A stretch of 64,000 nt of DNA from CAIZQW01 sp942493055 (lineage in GTDB: Bacteria > Verrucomicrobiota > Kiritimatiellia > RFP12 > UBA1067). Where the stretch lies: positions 3,410,001-3,474,000 of the forward strand of contig OW818680.1 in assembly GCA_942493055.1 (NCBI GenBank), read 5' to 3'. The translations under genes were made by a program, and so were the position numbers. The notes beneath the pieces were generated by a model, which made no database searches, had not been told where the DNA came from, and saw only the letters and a program-made list of their open reading frames with translations. Position 1 is the stretch's first letter; every line of letters starts with the position of its first letter. Positions 23,146 through 33,100 of this stretch are shown here, one piece after another.

Positions 23146-25962
23146 ATGGTAACCATGAAATCAGGTGTATCCCCGCTCCAGGCGGGTCTGTTGCTCGCAA
23201 TGCTGTCGTGTGTCGCCTGGGCGACGCCGCCAGGCCAGTATCGGCTGCTGCTGAAGCCGGAGATGGTGACATCGAGTTCGCCGAACGCAGACTTTTCAGG
23301 GCTGGTGGACGAACAGCTCGAAGCCGGAGACCCGCCAGCCGGCGAGCCGACGACAGGATGGAAAGTCTCGTCACAGCATAACAAGTCGTTTCCCTTCCAG
23401 GCTGTGATCGACCTCGGCGCGGAGACGCCGCTGGCGACACTCTGGTTCTATGACATGAACAACTCGGGCGACGTGCTGGTCCACGCGGGCAAGCCCGGCG
23501 CGTGGCAGGCAGTCGCCACCTACGACTGCAAGCGCTACAAAAGCTGGGGCGCGCTGCCGCTCAACGTCGTGTCGCGTTACCTGATGCTCGAACTCAAGAC
23601 GCCGGGCGCGATCTTTAACGAGATTGCGCTTGATGCCTATTCGGCGCGCGGCTGGGAGTCCATAAAGACAGCCAAGGCCGAGGCCGAGCGCAAAGAAGCC
23701 GGGCGCCAGGCCGCCTTGGCAAAGGCCCGAGAAGAGGCGCTCAAGCGTCCGCTGGTGGAGCTGGCGCCGTTCGGCCGGCTCTCGCTCGTCGACGAAGTGA
23801 CCTGCTCCGCGGCCCAGCCCGGACACGAGATGCGCTGCGACCCCGCGGACGCGACCCGCGTGGAGACGATCCTCGGGCGCCCCTGCCGCACGCTGGCGCC
23901 GACAGCGAAGGAGTGCGTTTACATGACCTTCAGGCTCGGCGCGCGCAAGCTGCTGCGGCCCGGCGGCGCCTACGTGCTGGCGGTCGAGTACCCTGAGGAC
24001 GCGCCGCGCGGCTTCGTGATCATCAACACCGGCAACGAGACCTCGCGCGGACTCCACACCGGGCTTGCCACGGGCGACACGATGCACGCCAAATACGTCG
24101 ACAGCCAGGTGGAGTCCCTGAACATGCCGCTCTCCGGCAAGTGGGAGACGTGGACGCTCTTCTTCCGGTTGCATGACCGCTTTGCGGAAAAGGGGATGGT
24201 GCGCGGCTCGAACCGTCCGCGCACGCTGACGCCCGAGGACGGCTTCGACGTGACCGTGGCGCAGTTCTCCTCTGAGAACGACCCCTTCTCAAAGGGTGCG
24301 GCCGTGGCGAGCATCCGGCTCTATGAAGTCGTGGACGAGGAGAAGCTCACGCTCACAGTCAACTTCCCTCCGGACGGCGTGCCGCGCCGCCGGATCTTCT
24401 GGCGCGAGGAGATGGCCGACGGCGTGATCGGCGGCAAGAAGCCTGAAGATTGCGGCGTGGACACTGCTCTCGACTGGTACCGCTTCAAGGCGGATCAAAT
24501 GAAGTTTCTGGGCATCAACACCTACTCCAAGGACTTATTGGAATTCGGTGCCTGTCAGCACTGGGATCCGACCGAGTACGGCGGCAACAAATGGGTCTAT
24601 TTTAATGGCGAGCAGAAGGACCTGTGGCGACAGATCGTGGAGCTGATGGGCAAGAACGGCTTTGATGTGCTGCCCTACTACGAGTACAGCGGCAGCAAGG
24701 GCCAGGAGGGTCTCGGAAACCAGCGCCGTGCGCGTCCACTCAAGGGCGAAGGGAACTATACGCACATCACGTGGATCGAGACCTCGAATGCGGACATCAC
24801 GGATCCCGACACCTACGCCGACTTTAAGAAGATGCTCGACTTGACCGTTGTGAACATGCAGAAGAAGGCGCACTTCCCTGGTATCTGGATCAGACCGCGC
24901 TCGCAGATGCCGGTCAGCTTCGCCCCTGATACGCTCAAGCGTTTCATTGCCGAGGCCAACAAAGGTGTTGCCATCACGCGCGACGCCTTGAAAGCGGACA
25001 AGGAGCTCTATGGGCGGTACATCGCCTGGTGGGACACCAAGCGCCGGGACTTTTTTGTGGGCATTCGCGACTATCTGCGCGAGAAGGGTATCGCGGATGC
25101 GTTCGTCCTCTTCACAGGATGCGCGAGCGAACCCGGAAAAGGCTTCGGCGATTTTCAGCCGCGTTTCTTCACAGACTCCCCGGATGTCTGGAAGCCGCTC
25201 TTGGAGAGCGAAACGCACAAGCCGCCGCTGGACCGCAAATGGCAGGTTCTGACACCGACGCAGGTGGCTGAGCAGGACCTCTACCTAAAGGCACTGCTCT
25301 CGACAGGAGCCAACTGGGGCGGTTGGGAGATCCATCACGCGAATCCGGCCGACGATCCCGCGACCTACAAGTCAGTCGAGGGAGTGCTGCTCACGCATCC
25401 CTTCAACCGCCTCTATACCGTCAGCTCGCCCAAGACGCTCGACCTCTACCGCGCACCCACGGGCTTGGCGCTCTTGAGGCACTATGCGCTCAACGAGAAC
25501 ATGATGAACGATTCGAACGACAAGGAGAAGCTTGGCTACTTTGTGGCCGACGTGGAGCGCGCCGGTCCCTTCTGCATGCAGGCTGAAGCGGTGGCCCTGG
25601 CGAATGGGGATCCGACGATGATCGGCTATCTCTGCGGCAACAACTTCGGTCGCGGCTTCCCGCGCTACGTGCGTGACTTCAACGCGAACTTTTTGGCGTT
25701 GCCCGCCCTGCCGAGTCAGCGTGTCGACAAGGGTTGCAGCGATCCTGCGGTGGCGATGCGCGTGATTGACGCGGGCAAGCACGGCCTCTATGTCTCGGTG
25801 GTGAACACGGCGACGACAGAGCGCAAGCAAGTTCGTGTGAATGTGCCGGGCAAGGGCGCTGTGACAGCCTTGGCCACAGGAACGGTTGTTGCGCGCACAG
25901 GAGGGGGCGTGTTGCTTGATTTGCGGCCGTATCAGTTGGTTGCTTTGCGTGTGGCACCCTGA
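23146..25962 (+). CDS. Large secreted protein, probable glycoside hydrolase of unassigned family
   Basis: AGGAGG at 23132-23137 is eight bases before ATG 23146 and only two before ATG 23140, so 23146 is chosen. The roughly 938-residue protein has a signal peptide, an F5/8-type-C-like sandwich (about 30-165), a Lys/Glu/Ala-rich helical linker (about 170-200), a second beta domain and a C-terminal barrel-like region (about 420-830) with PYYEYSGSKG, GIWIRPRSQMPVS and THPFNRLY. I do not recognise a family and cannot point to catalytic residues. It ends 30 bases before the LacI gene, whose likely promoter overlaps its last codons. Confidence 0.6.
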   Translation: MVTMKSGVSPLQAGLLLAMLSCVAWATPPGQYRLLLKPEMVTSSSPNADFSGLVDEQLEAGDPPAGEPTTGWKVSSQHNKSFPFQAVIDLGAETPLATLWFYDMNNSGDVLVHAGKPGAWQAVATYDCKRYKSWGALPLNVVSRYLMLELKTPGAIFNEIALDAYSARGWESIKTAKAEAERKEAGRQAALAKAREEALKRPLVELAPFGRLSLVDEVTCSAAQPGHEMRCDPADATRVETILGRPCRTLAPTAKECVYMTFRLGARKLLRPGGAYVLAVEYPEDAPRGFVIINTGNETSRGLHTGLATGDTMHAKYVDSQVESLNMPLSGKWETWTLFFRLHDRFAEKGMVRGSNRPRTLTPEDGFDVTVAQFSSENDPFSKGAAVASIRLYEVVDEEKLTLTVNFPPDGVPRRRIFWREEMADGVIGGKKPEDCGVDTALDWYRFKADQMKFLGINTYSKDLLEFGACQHWDPTEYGGNKWVYFNGEQKDLWRQIVELMGKNGFDVLPYYEYSGSKGQEGLGNQRRARPLKGEGNYTHITWIETSNADITDPDTYADFKKMLDLTVVNMQKKAHFPGIWIRPRSQMPVSFAPDTLKRFIAEANKGVAITRDALKADKELYGRYIAWWDTKRRDFFVGIRDYLREKGIADAFVLFTGCASEPGKGFGDFQPRFFTDSPDVWKPLLESETHKPPLDRKWQVLTPTQVAEQDLYLKALLSTGANWGGWEIHHANPADDPATYKSVEGVLLTHPFNRLYTVSSPKTLDLYRAPTGLALLRHYALNENMMNDSNDKEKLGYFVADVERAGPFCMQAEAVALANGDPTMIGYLCGNNFGRGFPRYVRDFNANFLALPALPSQRVDKGCSDPAVAMRVIDAGKHGLYVSVVNTATTERKQVRVNVPGKGAVTALATGTVVARTGGGVLLDLRPYQLVALRVAP

Positions 25963-25968
25963 TAAGAT
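25940..25968 (+). promoter_or_regulatory. Possible promoter of the LacI-family gene
   Basis: TTGCTT (25940-25945), a 17-base spacer and TAAGAT (25963-25968). It overlaps the 3' end of the upstream gene and sits 24 bases before the LacI-family start codon. Confidence 0.4.
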
Positions 25969-25992
25969 ATCATCACTACTTGGGTCTGACAT

Positions 25993-27027
25993 ATGGAAAA
26001 GAAAACGATTAAAGTTTCGAAGAAAGAAAACAACTCCCCGGTGAGGGTGTCATCGATCACGGCGGTGGCGCGGCGTGCGGGGGTCTCCCTGGGCACCGTG
26101 TCGCGCGTGATGAACGGCGCCGAATCAGTGGATGAAGACCTGCGTCGGCGCGTGATGATCGCGGCGCGTGAAGTCGGTTTTGTCCAGCGGTCGACGCGCT
26201 CGAACATCGCGCTGATCGCTGGCCGCCACAGCCCGACGTTGCCCGTGGGGTATACCGCTATCATGACCTCCCTGATCGAGCGGCTGGCAGCGAAGGAGGG
26301 CTTCGGGGTGGAGGTCTTCGAGGAGGAAAACTTCGAGCAAGTCGGGCAGTCGCATATCGTGGCCGCGATCGGTGTCGTCTTCACGGACCGGATCATCGAA
26401 CTTCTGGAGGTTCCGCGCCTTCCCGTGATCACGATTAACCATCCGCTCGTCCGGCAGGGCATCCATAGCGTCTATACTGATCACTACGAGCAGGGGCTGC
26501 TGGCGACAAAGCACCTGCTTGAGCACGGCCACCGGCGCATTGCCTTCCTGGCCGATCTTCCACACGAGTGGGGCGCCTGCGAACGGCTGCGGGGCTACAA
26601 GGCTGCCTTGAAGGCGGCAAAAATCAAGATAGTGCCCGAGTGGATCTTTTTCACTGAAGGACAACCGCCGCACGACACGGTGTGCCGCTGGGCTGCCAAA
26701 GAGGTGACTGGCATCCTCAATTTCAGCGAAGATACGGCGCCGCAGGTTTTGCATGTGCTTCAGAATGTGCTCGGACTGAAAATCGGCAAAGACATTTCAA
26801 CCGTGACGCTCGAAGACATCCCGTTCTACCAATACTTCTCGCCTCCGCAGACCGTGATCCGTCAACCGCTTGAAGAGCTAGCGAGGACAGCAGTCCGCCT
26901 GGCTGCCGAACTGGTGGAAGAGTCCCGAAGCGGGGCACACAAGACCTCGGCTGTTCGCGACATCTGCCTGAGCGGCACCTTGGTTGCGCGCGAGTCCGTG
27001 GCCGATCTGAAAAAACTTCAGCGTTAA
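25993..27027 (+). CDS. LacI-family transcriptional regulator
   Basis: The 344-residue protein has an N-terminal helix-turn-helix and hinge (SSITAVARRAGVSLGTVSRV from about residue 20, followed by a shortened hinge) and a periplasmic-binding-like effector domain (DHYEQGLLATKHLLEHGHRR, IAFLADLPHEWG, ERLRGYKAALKAAKI). Such proteins repress sugar-use genes until an inducer binds. It lies at the end of cluster A and probably controls it, or the nearby GH genes. The hinge segment before SNIALIAG is unusual in lacking the common LxxxxTxxI pattern. Confidence 0.92.
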   Translation: MEKKTIKVSKKENNSPVRVSSITAVARRAGVSLGTVSRVMNGAESVDEDLRRRVMIAAREVGFVQRSTRSNIALIAGRHSPTLPVGYTAIMTSLIERLAAKEGFGVEVFEEENFEQVGQSHIVAAIGVVFTDRIIELLEVPRLPVITINHPLVRQGIHSVYTDHYEQGLLATKHLLEHGHRRIAFLADLPHEWGACERLRGYKAALKAAKIKIVPEWIFFTEGQPPHDTVCRWAAKEVTGILNFSEDTAPQVLHVLQNVLGLKIGKDISTVTLEDIPFYQYFSPPQTVIRQPLEELARTAVRLAAELVEESRSGAHKTSAVRDICLSGTLVARESVADLKKLQR

Positions 27028-27045
27028 ACGTTGGTTGTTCAAGCA

Positions 27046-27074
27046 TTGAACACAACAGGCGGTTGTAGTATGAT
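27046..27074 (+). promoter_or_regulatory. Promoter of the aminotransferase gene
   Basis: TTGAAC (27046-27051), a 17-base spacer and TATGAT (27069-27074). The gene has an AAGGAG site eight bases before its ATG at 27102. Confidence 0.65.
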
Positions 27075-27101
27075 GATCACCTTTAGCAAAGGAGTTCGAG
27101 C

Positions 27102-28286
27102 ATGCCTCCGACCAGTGACCGCACCCGCCACTTCACCGAATCTGTGATCCGCCGCATGACGCGCGTTGCGAATGCGTGCGGAGCTGTGAACCTCTCTCAG
27201 GGCTTCCCCGACTTTGATCCGCCTGCTGAACTGCTGGCCGCGGCGGAGCGCGCAGGGCGTCAGGGGCCTCATCAGTATGCTGTCACGTGGGGCGCCGCGA
27301 ATTTCCGTCAGGCATTCGCCCGCAAGCAGTCGCGTTTCATGGGTATCCCTGTGGATGCGGATGCGAATGTCGTTGTCACCTGCGGCAGCACAGAGGCTAT
27401 GATGGCGGCGATGATGACCGCCTGCAATCCCGGCGATAAGGTGGTGATCTTCTCGCCCTTCTATGAAAACTATACAGCCGACACGGTGCTGACCGGTGCC
27501 GTGCCGGTCTATGTGCCGCTGCGTCCGCCCCATTTTGATTTTGATCCCGCTGAACTGCGCGCGGCCTTTGAAACCCATCGTCCCAAGGCGCTGATCCTCT
27601 GTAATCCGTCCAACCCCTCCGGCAAGGTCTTTACGCGGAGCGAACTGGAGCTGATCGCCGGCCTCGCGCAGGAGTTCGACGCCTTTGTCATCACGGATGA
27701 AGTCTATGAGCACATCGTCTACGCGCCCAACAAGCATACCTACATGGCCTCGCTGCCAGGCATGTTCGAGCGCACGATCTCGTGCAGTTCGCTCTCCAAA
27801 ACCTATTCCATCACAGGCTGGCGCTTGGGAACTGTTGTGGCTGCACCCGCCGTGATTGACGTGGTCCGTAAAGTGCATGATTTCCTGACTGTCGGCGCGG
27901 CGGCCCCCTTGCAGGAGGCGGCTGTCACGGCGCTGGAGTTTCCGGACAGCTATTATCAGGAACTCGCTGCAAAATACACAGCCATGCGCGATGTGTTTAC
28001 GGGCTGGCTGGATCGCGCGGGCTTGCGCTACACCCGTCCGCAGGGCGCTTACTATGTCATGGTCGATGCCAGCGAGTTCAACGTGACGGACGACGTGGCC
28101 TTTTGCGAATGGATGGCCCGAGAGGTCGGCGTGGCTGCCGTGCCCGGCTCCAGCTTCTTCCGCGAGCCGGTCCGGCATCTGGTCCGCTTCCACTTTGCCA
28201 AGCGCGTCGAGACCCTGAATGCCGCAGGCGAACGCCTGTTGCGCCTGCGGGAGGCAGCAGCAGTTGGCAGTAGCAGTCGGCAGTAG
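27102..28286 (+). CDS. PLP-dependent class I/II aminotransferase
   Basis: The 394-residue protein has the fold-type I motifs NLSQGFPDF, ILCNPSNPSGKVFTR (Asn171), FVITDEVYEHIVY (D199, Y202), the PLP lysine K233 in SSLSKTYSITGWRLG, and HLVRFHFAK near the C-terminus (carboxylate-binding Arg). These fit the aspartate/aromatic or methionine aminotransferase subgroup; substrate is not certain. The 3' end runs into the short tandem repeat at 28262-28330, which encodes the last residues (VGSSSRQ), so the C-terminus may have been altered by it. Confidence 0.9.
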   Translation: MPPTSDRTRHFTESVIRRMTRVANACGAVNLSQGFPDFDPPAELLAAAERAGRQGPHQYAVTWGAANFRQAFARKQSRFMGIPVDADANVVVTCGSTEAMMAAMMTACNPGDKVVIFSPFYENYTADTVLTGAVPVYVPLRPPHFDFDPAELRAAFETHRPKALILCNPSNPSGKVFTRSELELIAGLAQEFDAFVITDEVYEHIVYAPNKHTYMASLPGMFERTISCSSLSKTYSITGWRLGTVVAAPAVIDVVRKVHDFLTVGAAAPLQEAAVTALEFPDSYYQELAAKYTAMRDVFTGWLDRAGLRYTRPQGAYYVMVDASEFNVTDDVAFCEWMAREVGVAAVPGSSFFREPVRHLVRFHFAKRVETLNAAGERLLRLREAAAVGSSSRQ

Positions 28287-28330
28287 CAGTCGGCAGTGGC
28301 AGTAGCAGTCGGCAGTGGCAGTAGCAGTCT
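28262..28330. repeat. Short tandem repeat array
   Basis: Imperfect head-to-tail copies of GGCAGTAGCAGTC and GGCAGTGGCAGTAGCAGTC. The first part encodes the end of the aminotransferase and the rest is non-coding. There are no unique spacers, so it is not a CRISPR array. Confidence 0.8.
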
Positions 28331-28492
28331 GACTGTAAATGCAGTGGGCAGAGGGCGGCGCGCTCGGCAAGCGACGCCCTACCATCTATAGGCAATCAGG
28401 CAATAACGCAATAAGGCTCGTTGAAGCGAAGCGGAAACCATTCGACGAATGTCGAAAGCGTAGCGTTAATTCTTCCAACAAGGAGCATGGTG

Positions 28493-29464
28493 ATGAAAGA
28501 AGTCCCGTCTGTTTTTCCGAAGATTCCGATCGGCGTCTCAGCCTGCCTCCTGGGCGAGCAGGTCCGCTTCGACGGCGGCCATAAGCATGACCCTTATTTG
28601 ACCGAGACGCTGGCACCTTATTTTGAGTATGTGCCGGTCTGTCCGGAGGTGGGCTGCGGACTCTCTGTGCCGCGCGAAGCCATGCATCTGGAGGGCACGC
28701 CCGAGGCGGTGCGCCTGGTGGGCATCAGGAGCAAGACCGACTACACCGCGCAGATGCTCGCATATTGCGAAAAGACCGTCCAGATGCTCCGAGACAAGGA
28801 TCTGCACGGCTTTATCTTTAAATCCAAGTCACCCTCGTCAGGCCTCTTCCATGTGAAGCTCTACACACCCGAGGGGAACCCCACCACGCAATATACCTCC
28901 GGACTCTTTGCGCGCGCCTTTACGCAGGCCTTCCCCACTCTGCCCTGCGAAGAGGAGGGACGCCTGAACGATGCGGTACTGCGTGAAAACTTCATTGAGC
29001 GGGTCTTTGCGCTCAAGCGCTTCCGTGACGAGGTGGTGGCGCATCCGTCGGTCGCCGGACTTCAGGGGTTCCACGCCAGTTCGAAATATCTGCTGATGGC
29101 GCACTCGCCCGAGGGCGCGCAGGAGCTGGGGCCGCTCGTCGCCGGGACGACCGCAGCGAATCTCGCTGAAAATATTCTGGCCTACGAGAAGGGCTACCTG
29201 AGCACCATGGCCACGCATGCGACCATCGGACGCCATGTGAATGCCTTGCAACACATGCAGGGTTATTTTTCAGAACGCCTGACGCCTGCGGAGCGGACCG
29301 AGCTGGGCGAGGTGATCGAAGAATACGCCCGCGAGCAGGTGCCGCTCATTGTGCCGATGACACTCTTCCGCCACTTCATCTATCTCTACCAGATTCCATA
29401 CCTCATGCAACAACACTACCTCTATCCCCATCCCTCCGAACTCAAGTTGCGCAACCATGCGTAG
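28493..29464 (+). CDS. DUF523-DUF1722 fusion protein (YbgA-like)
   Basis: AGGAG at 28481-28485 is seven bases before ATG 28493, chosen over an ATG two codons earlier and a frame start at 28421. The 323-residue protein has an N-terminal DUF523 domain (IPIGVSACLLGEQVRFDGGH with a conserved Cys, YVPVCPEVGCGLSVPREAM) and a C-terminal DUF1722/YbgA domain (about 185-320: GFHASSKYLLMAHSPEG). The biochemical role of this fusion family is not firmly established; the conserved cysteines in the first domain suggest a metal or thiol site. Confidence 0.85.
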   Translation: MKEVPSVFPKIPIGVSACLLGEQVRFDGGHKHDPYLTETLAPYFEYVPVCPEVGCGLSVPREAMHLEGTPEAVRLVGIRSKTDYTAQMLAYCEKTVQMLRDKDLHGFIFKSKSPSSGLFHVKLYTPEGNPTTQYTSGLFARAFTQAFPTLPCEEEGRLNDAVLRENFIERVFALKRFRDEVVAHPSVAGLQGFHASSKYLLMAHSPEGAQELGPLVAGTTAANLAENILAYEKGYLSTMATHATIGRHVNALQHMQGYFSERLTPAERTELGEVIEEYAREQVPLIVPMTLFRHFIYLYQIPYLMQQHYLYPHPSELKLRNHA

Positions 29465-29655
29465 GCAATCCCACCGCCCGGGGCGGCGCAGTGTTCAGCG
29501 TTCAGTAATCAGTGATCAGTGCCCCGGGAATAAACGAGGGGTAAAATGTTTAGCATCGAATGACACGAACCACACGAATCTGCGGCTCACCGAGACGGTT
29601 CGCCGAACGAGTCCTACCTTTTTTCAACCTGGTATAAGTGTGATAAACTTGAACT

Positions 29656-29994
29656 TTGAACTTGGAAAACATATTTTTTGATGTCATCGTTGTTGGTGCA
29701 GGACCCGCAGGCAGCACGACTGCAACGTATGCTGCGCGTGGCGGTATGAAGGTGCTGCTGCTGGACAAGCGGGAGCAGATCGGCAGTCCTGTGCGTTGCG
29801 GCGAATATCTGCCAGCGCTGAATGAGCTTCGCATCATGTTTCCGGCGGTAAACGAGTTAGATGCGCTTTTTCTAACAAGCGGCAGTCCGATACGCCTGGC
29901 CGCCGGAGTACCGAAGGCGGCTTCTGCCGTACAGTACGGCGGGATCTATGAGACCGCCGAACGCCTGCTAAGGCGTTGCGCTACATATGCATAG
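29656..29994 (+). pseudogene. Truncated geranylgeranyl-reductase-type FAD oxidoreductase
   Basis: A 112-codon frame with a TTG start encodes the N-terminal FAD-binding end of a geranylgeranyl-reductase-like flavoprotein: FFDVIVVGAGPAGSTTATYA, VLLLDKREQIGSPVRCGEYL, then YGGIYETAERLL. Complete members have about 350-450 residues, so roughly three quarters are missing, and nothing recognisable follows the stop. A deletion remnant is the simplest reading. The start is preceded only by a weak site. Confidence 0.6.
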
Positions 29995-30195
29995 TGGTGT
30001 TAATGCCCAAGGTCAACGAATCGCAGATGTGCCCCGTCCTCTTGTACGTAGTTTACCCGACAAGACAACCCCCGTGGAATATGAGAAAATCTGTGCGCTA
30101 TCACACCTTTGTTTAAAAAGTGCTGGGTTTCGTGTCGTAGTTCAGCACTATTTATGAGAATTTCAAAAAAAAGTGCATGATAGAGGAGTGTGTGT

Positions 30196-33100
30196 ATGAA
30201 AAAAAGGATGATGGACGGAGTCGGGAAGTGTGTAACGCAGATGCTCATCGGGGCGCTTCTCCTCGGGCCGGCATCCGCCTGGGCGCAAGGGATGTTCTCG
30301 CAATCAGGCCCGCTCGGCTCAGGCGATCTCGATGCGAGCGTGGGTCTCTCATCGAGTAAAACGTATCTGAATGCGGTGAATATCAATGGCGGCGGCGTCA
30401 CGATTAATGGCGTACTCTTTTCAGGCGCTTCCGGTGCAAATCCCAGCGGCGGCACATGGTCAACCGCGGGCTTGGATTCCACGTATAATACCGGTCTAGA
30501 CACCACCATCGGCGGCGTTCTTGGCACCTTGCTCAGCACCTTCAACTACGCTTCCTCCAAACCGGCTGGAGCAAGCGAAACCTTTACGCTCAGCGGTCTG
30601 ACCGTGGGGCAGACCTACGTGATGACGTTCTATTCCAAATCCTGGGACAGCGCGGGTGCGCGCTTACTGGATACCACCTCTTCGTCCGGGGCTTCGCTCC
30701 TCCCGTATGACCAGAGCATCGGCGGAAAGCCCAATGCGAACCTCCTCCGCTACACCTTCACAGCCAGCAATACGAGTGAGTCGGTGAGCTTCACCCAGCG
30801 GGCTTTAAACTACAGCATGCACCAGTACGGCTTCACCACGGAACATGTCTTCACGAACGCCTGGGCCAGCGGCGCGGACTGGACCACAGCCGCGTGGGGC
30901 GCGCCGGGCGTACCCAACGCAGCAGGTGCCAACGCCAACCTCGTGGCGCAGGGCACGCCCACATCGCTCAATCTCGACGCCCCTGTCACAATAGGCCACA
31001 TTCAGCTTGATGGCGCGAATGCATGGACAGTCTCCGGAACCAATATGCTGACACTCCAAGCCGACGTGGGAGGCGCTTCTGTTCTCTCGACCCCTTCTGG
31101 CACGCATACGATCGCGGCCTCGCTCGCGCTGAGCAATGAGGTTCTGAAAACAGGCATGGGCACCCTGGTCCTTGCAGGCCCGGCCGCCGGAGGCAAGGCG
31201 CTGAATATCGGGGCTGGTCTTGTGAAGCTCTCCGCCAACCCGACTGGTGTTGCCACGACCCAGACCTTTACGAACGATCTCACGTCGGGCATTGGTACCG
31301 CCAACGTACGGTATGGCACAAACGGCTACAATCTGGCGCTCGCGTTTAACCAGGGCGCCAACCTGAACATCAACGGCGTGACGTTCACCAATACCGGCAC
31401 AGCAGCCAGTGGCTCCAGTGGCCCGATCAACTGGTCGCTGGCGAACTGGGGCAACTATAACGCGTCCGGCAACTTCCCCACAGGCTTCCAGCCTGTAACA
31501 GGCCAACAGACGCGCGAACTTCTGAATCACTTTTATTATGGCCCCGGAAACAACACGCAAACCCTGACGCTCACAGGGCTGACACCCGGACAGGCCTACA
31601 ATGCCAGAGTCTATTATCGCTCCTGGGAGAACCCCAATAATGACCGTATCTCCAACTGGACCTTTGATCCCGGCACGGGAACGCTCACGAAACTAAACGC
31701 CCTGAGCGAAGACTCGAACTATACCGGAAACTACATCGACTTCCCCTACGTGGCAGGGACTGAGGGGAAACTCGAACTCAGTGCCGCCAATACAAGTGCT
31801 GCAAGCTGGCATCTGTATGGGTTTACCAACCAGCAGATTCCAAACGGGCTGGCATCAATGACAACGCTACAGGTTGCGCGTGGTGCGACCCTTGATCTTG
31901 ACGGCGGCACGCAAATGATTGCCTCGCTCTCTGATTTCAACGGGAGCGGCGGTATGATCACCAACAGCGCTGCCACGACGCCGGTCTCCCTGATGATCAA
32001 TCAAATCACGACCAACACCTTCAGCGGCGTTATCGCTGACAATGGCACCAACCAGGCGATCACCCTTGTCAAAACCGGTACCGGCCCTCTGAAGCTCGCC
32101 AGCCCCGACAGCAGCTACTCCGGCGTAACCTTTCTCGCAGGCGGAACTGTCAATGTAGCCACTCTCTCGGACTATGGCGCCAACAGCAGTCTCGGCAACC
32201 GGGCGCTCTCAAGCGAAAACGCCGGAAATAATGGCGAAATCGGACTTCTCTTCCGCGGCGGCACGCTTCAATATACCGGAGCGACGCCGCAGAGCACCGA
32301 CCGCGCGATCCGCCTCAGCACCTTGGGCGGCGGCGGCACGATCGACGCGTCCGGTACCGTCCCTTCAGCAACCTTGAATTTCACACGCACGCTTGCCTCG
32401 CCTAACTTCTGGGAGTGGCCGGGCACCCGCACCTTCACTCTTACGGGGAGCAACACCGGCGACAACACCTTTGCTACGCCTGTCTCCGACACGGGGGGAA
32501 CCACGCTCCACCTGAACAAGAGCGGCTTGGGAAAATGGGTGCTCGCCAGCACCAACAACACCTACGTTGGCGTGACGATCCTGTCGGGCGGCATTCTCAA
32601 CGTGGCCAATCTGTCGAACTATGGAGTTTCCGGCAGCCTGGGCAAGCGCGCGGCGGCGAGTGAAAATGCGGGGAATAACGGCGAGATCGGCCTTCTCTTC
32701 CGCGGGGGCACCCTCCAATATACGGGCTCGACTCCGCAGAGCACGGACCGTGCGATTCGTCTCAGCGTTACGGGTGGCGGCGGCACAATCGACGCCTCCG
32801 GCAGCGATCCTTCAGCCATGATCAGCTTCACGGCAACGGCATCGCCGAACTTCTGGGAGACCGGCGGCAACCGTACCCTGACCCTCACCGGCAGCAATAC
32901 GGGCAGCAACACCTTTGCCATGGTCATCGGCGACATCGTCGGCACGACCACGACCGCACTCAAGAAGGACGGCGCAGGCACTTGGGTCATCACCGGCGTT
33001 GGTACCTTCGTCGGCAACACGACGGTTCAGGCGGGAACGCTGGAGGTGGGCGGCAACGGCAGGCTCGGAACCGAAAATGTGACCGTCAACGGCGGCACGC

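Noticed and set aside
28262..28330. Possible CRISPR array
   Set aside because: Units are 13-19 bp and directly adjacent, with no spacers and no cas genes.
27039..28385. 448-residue open frame on the minus strand
   Set aside because: Antisense to the aminotransferase and partly made of the tandem repeat (TATADCYCHC runs).
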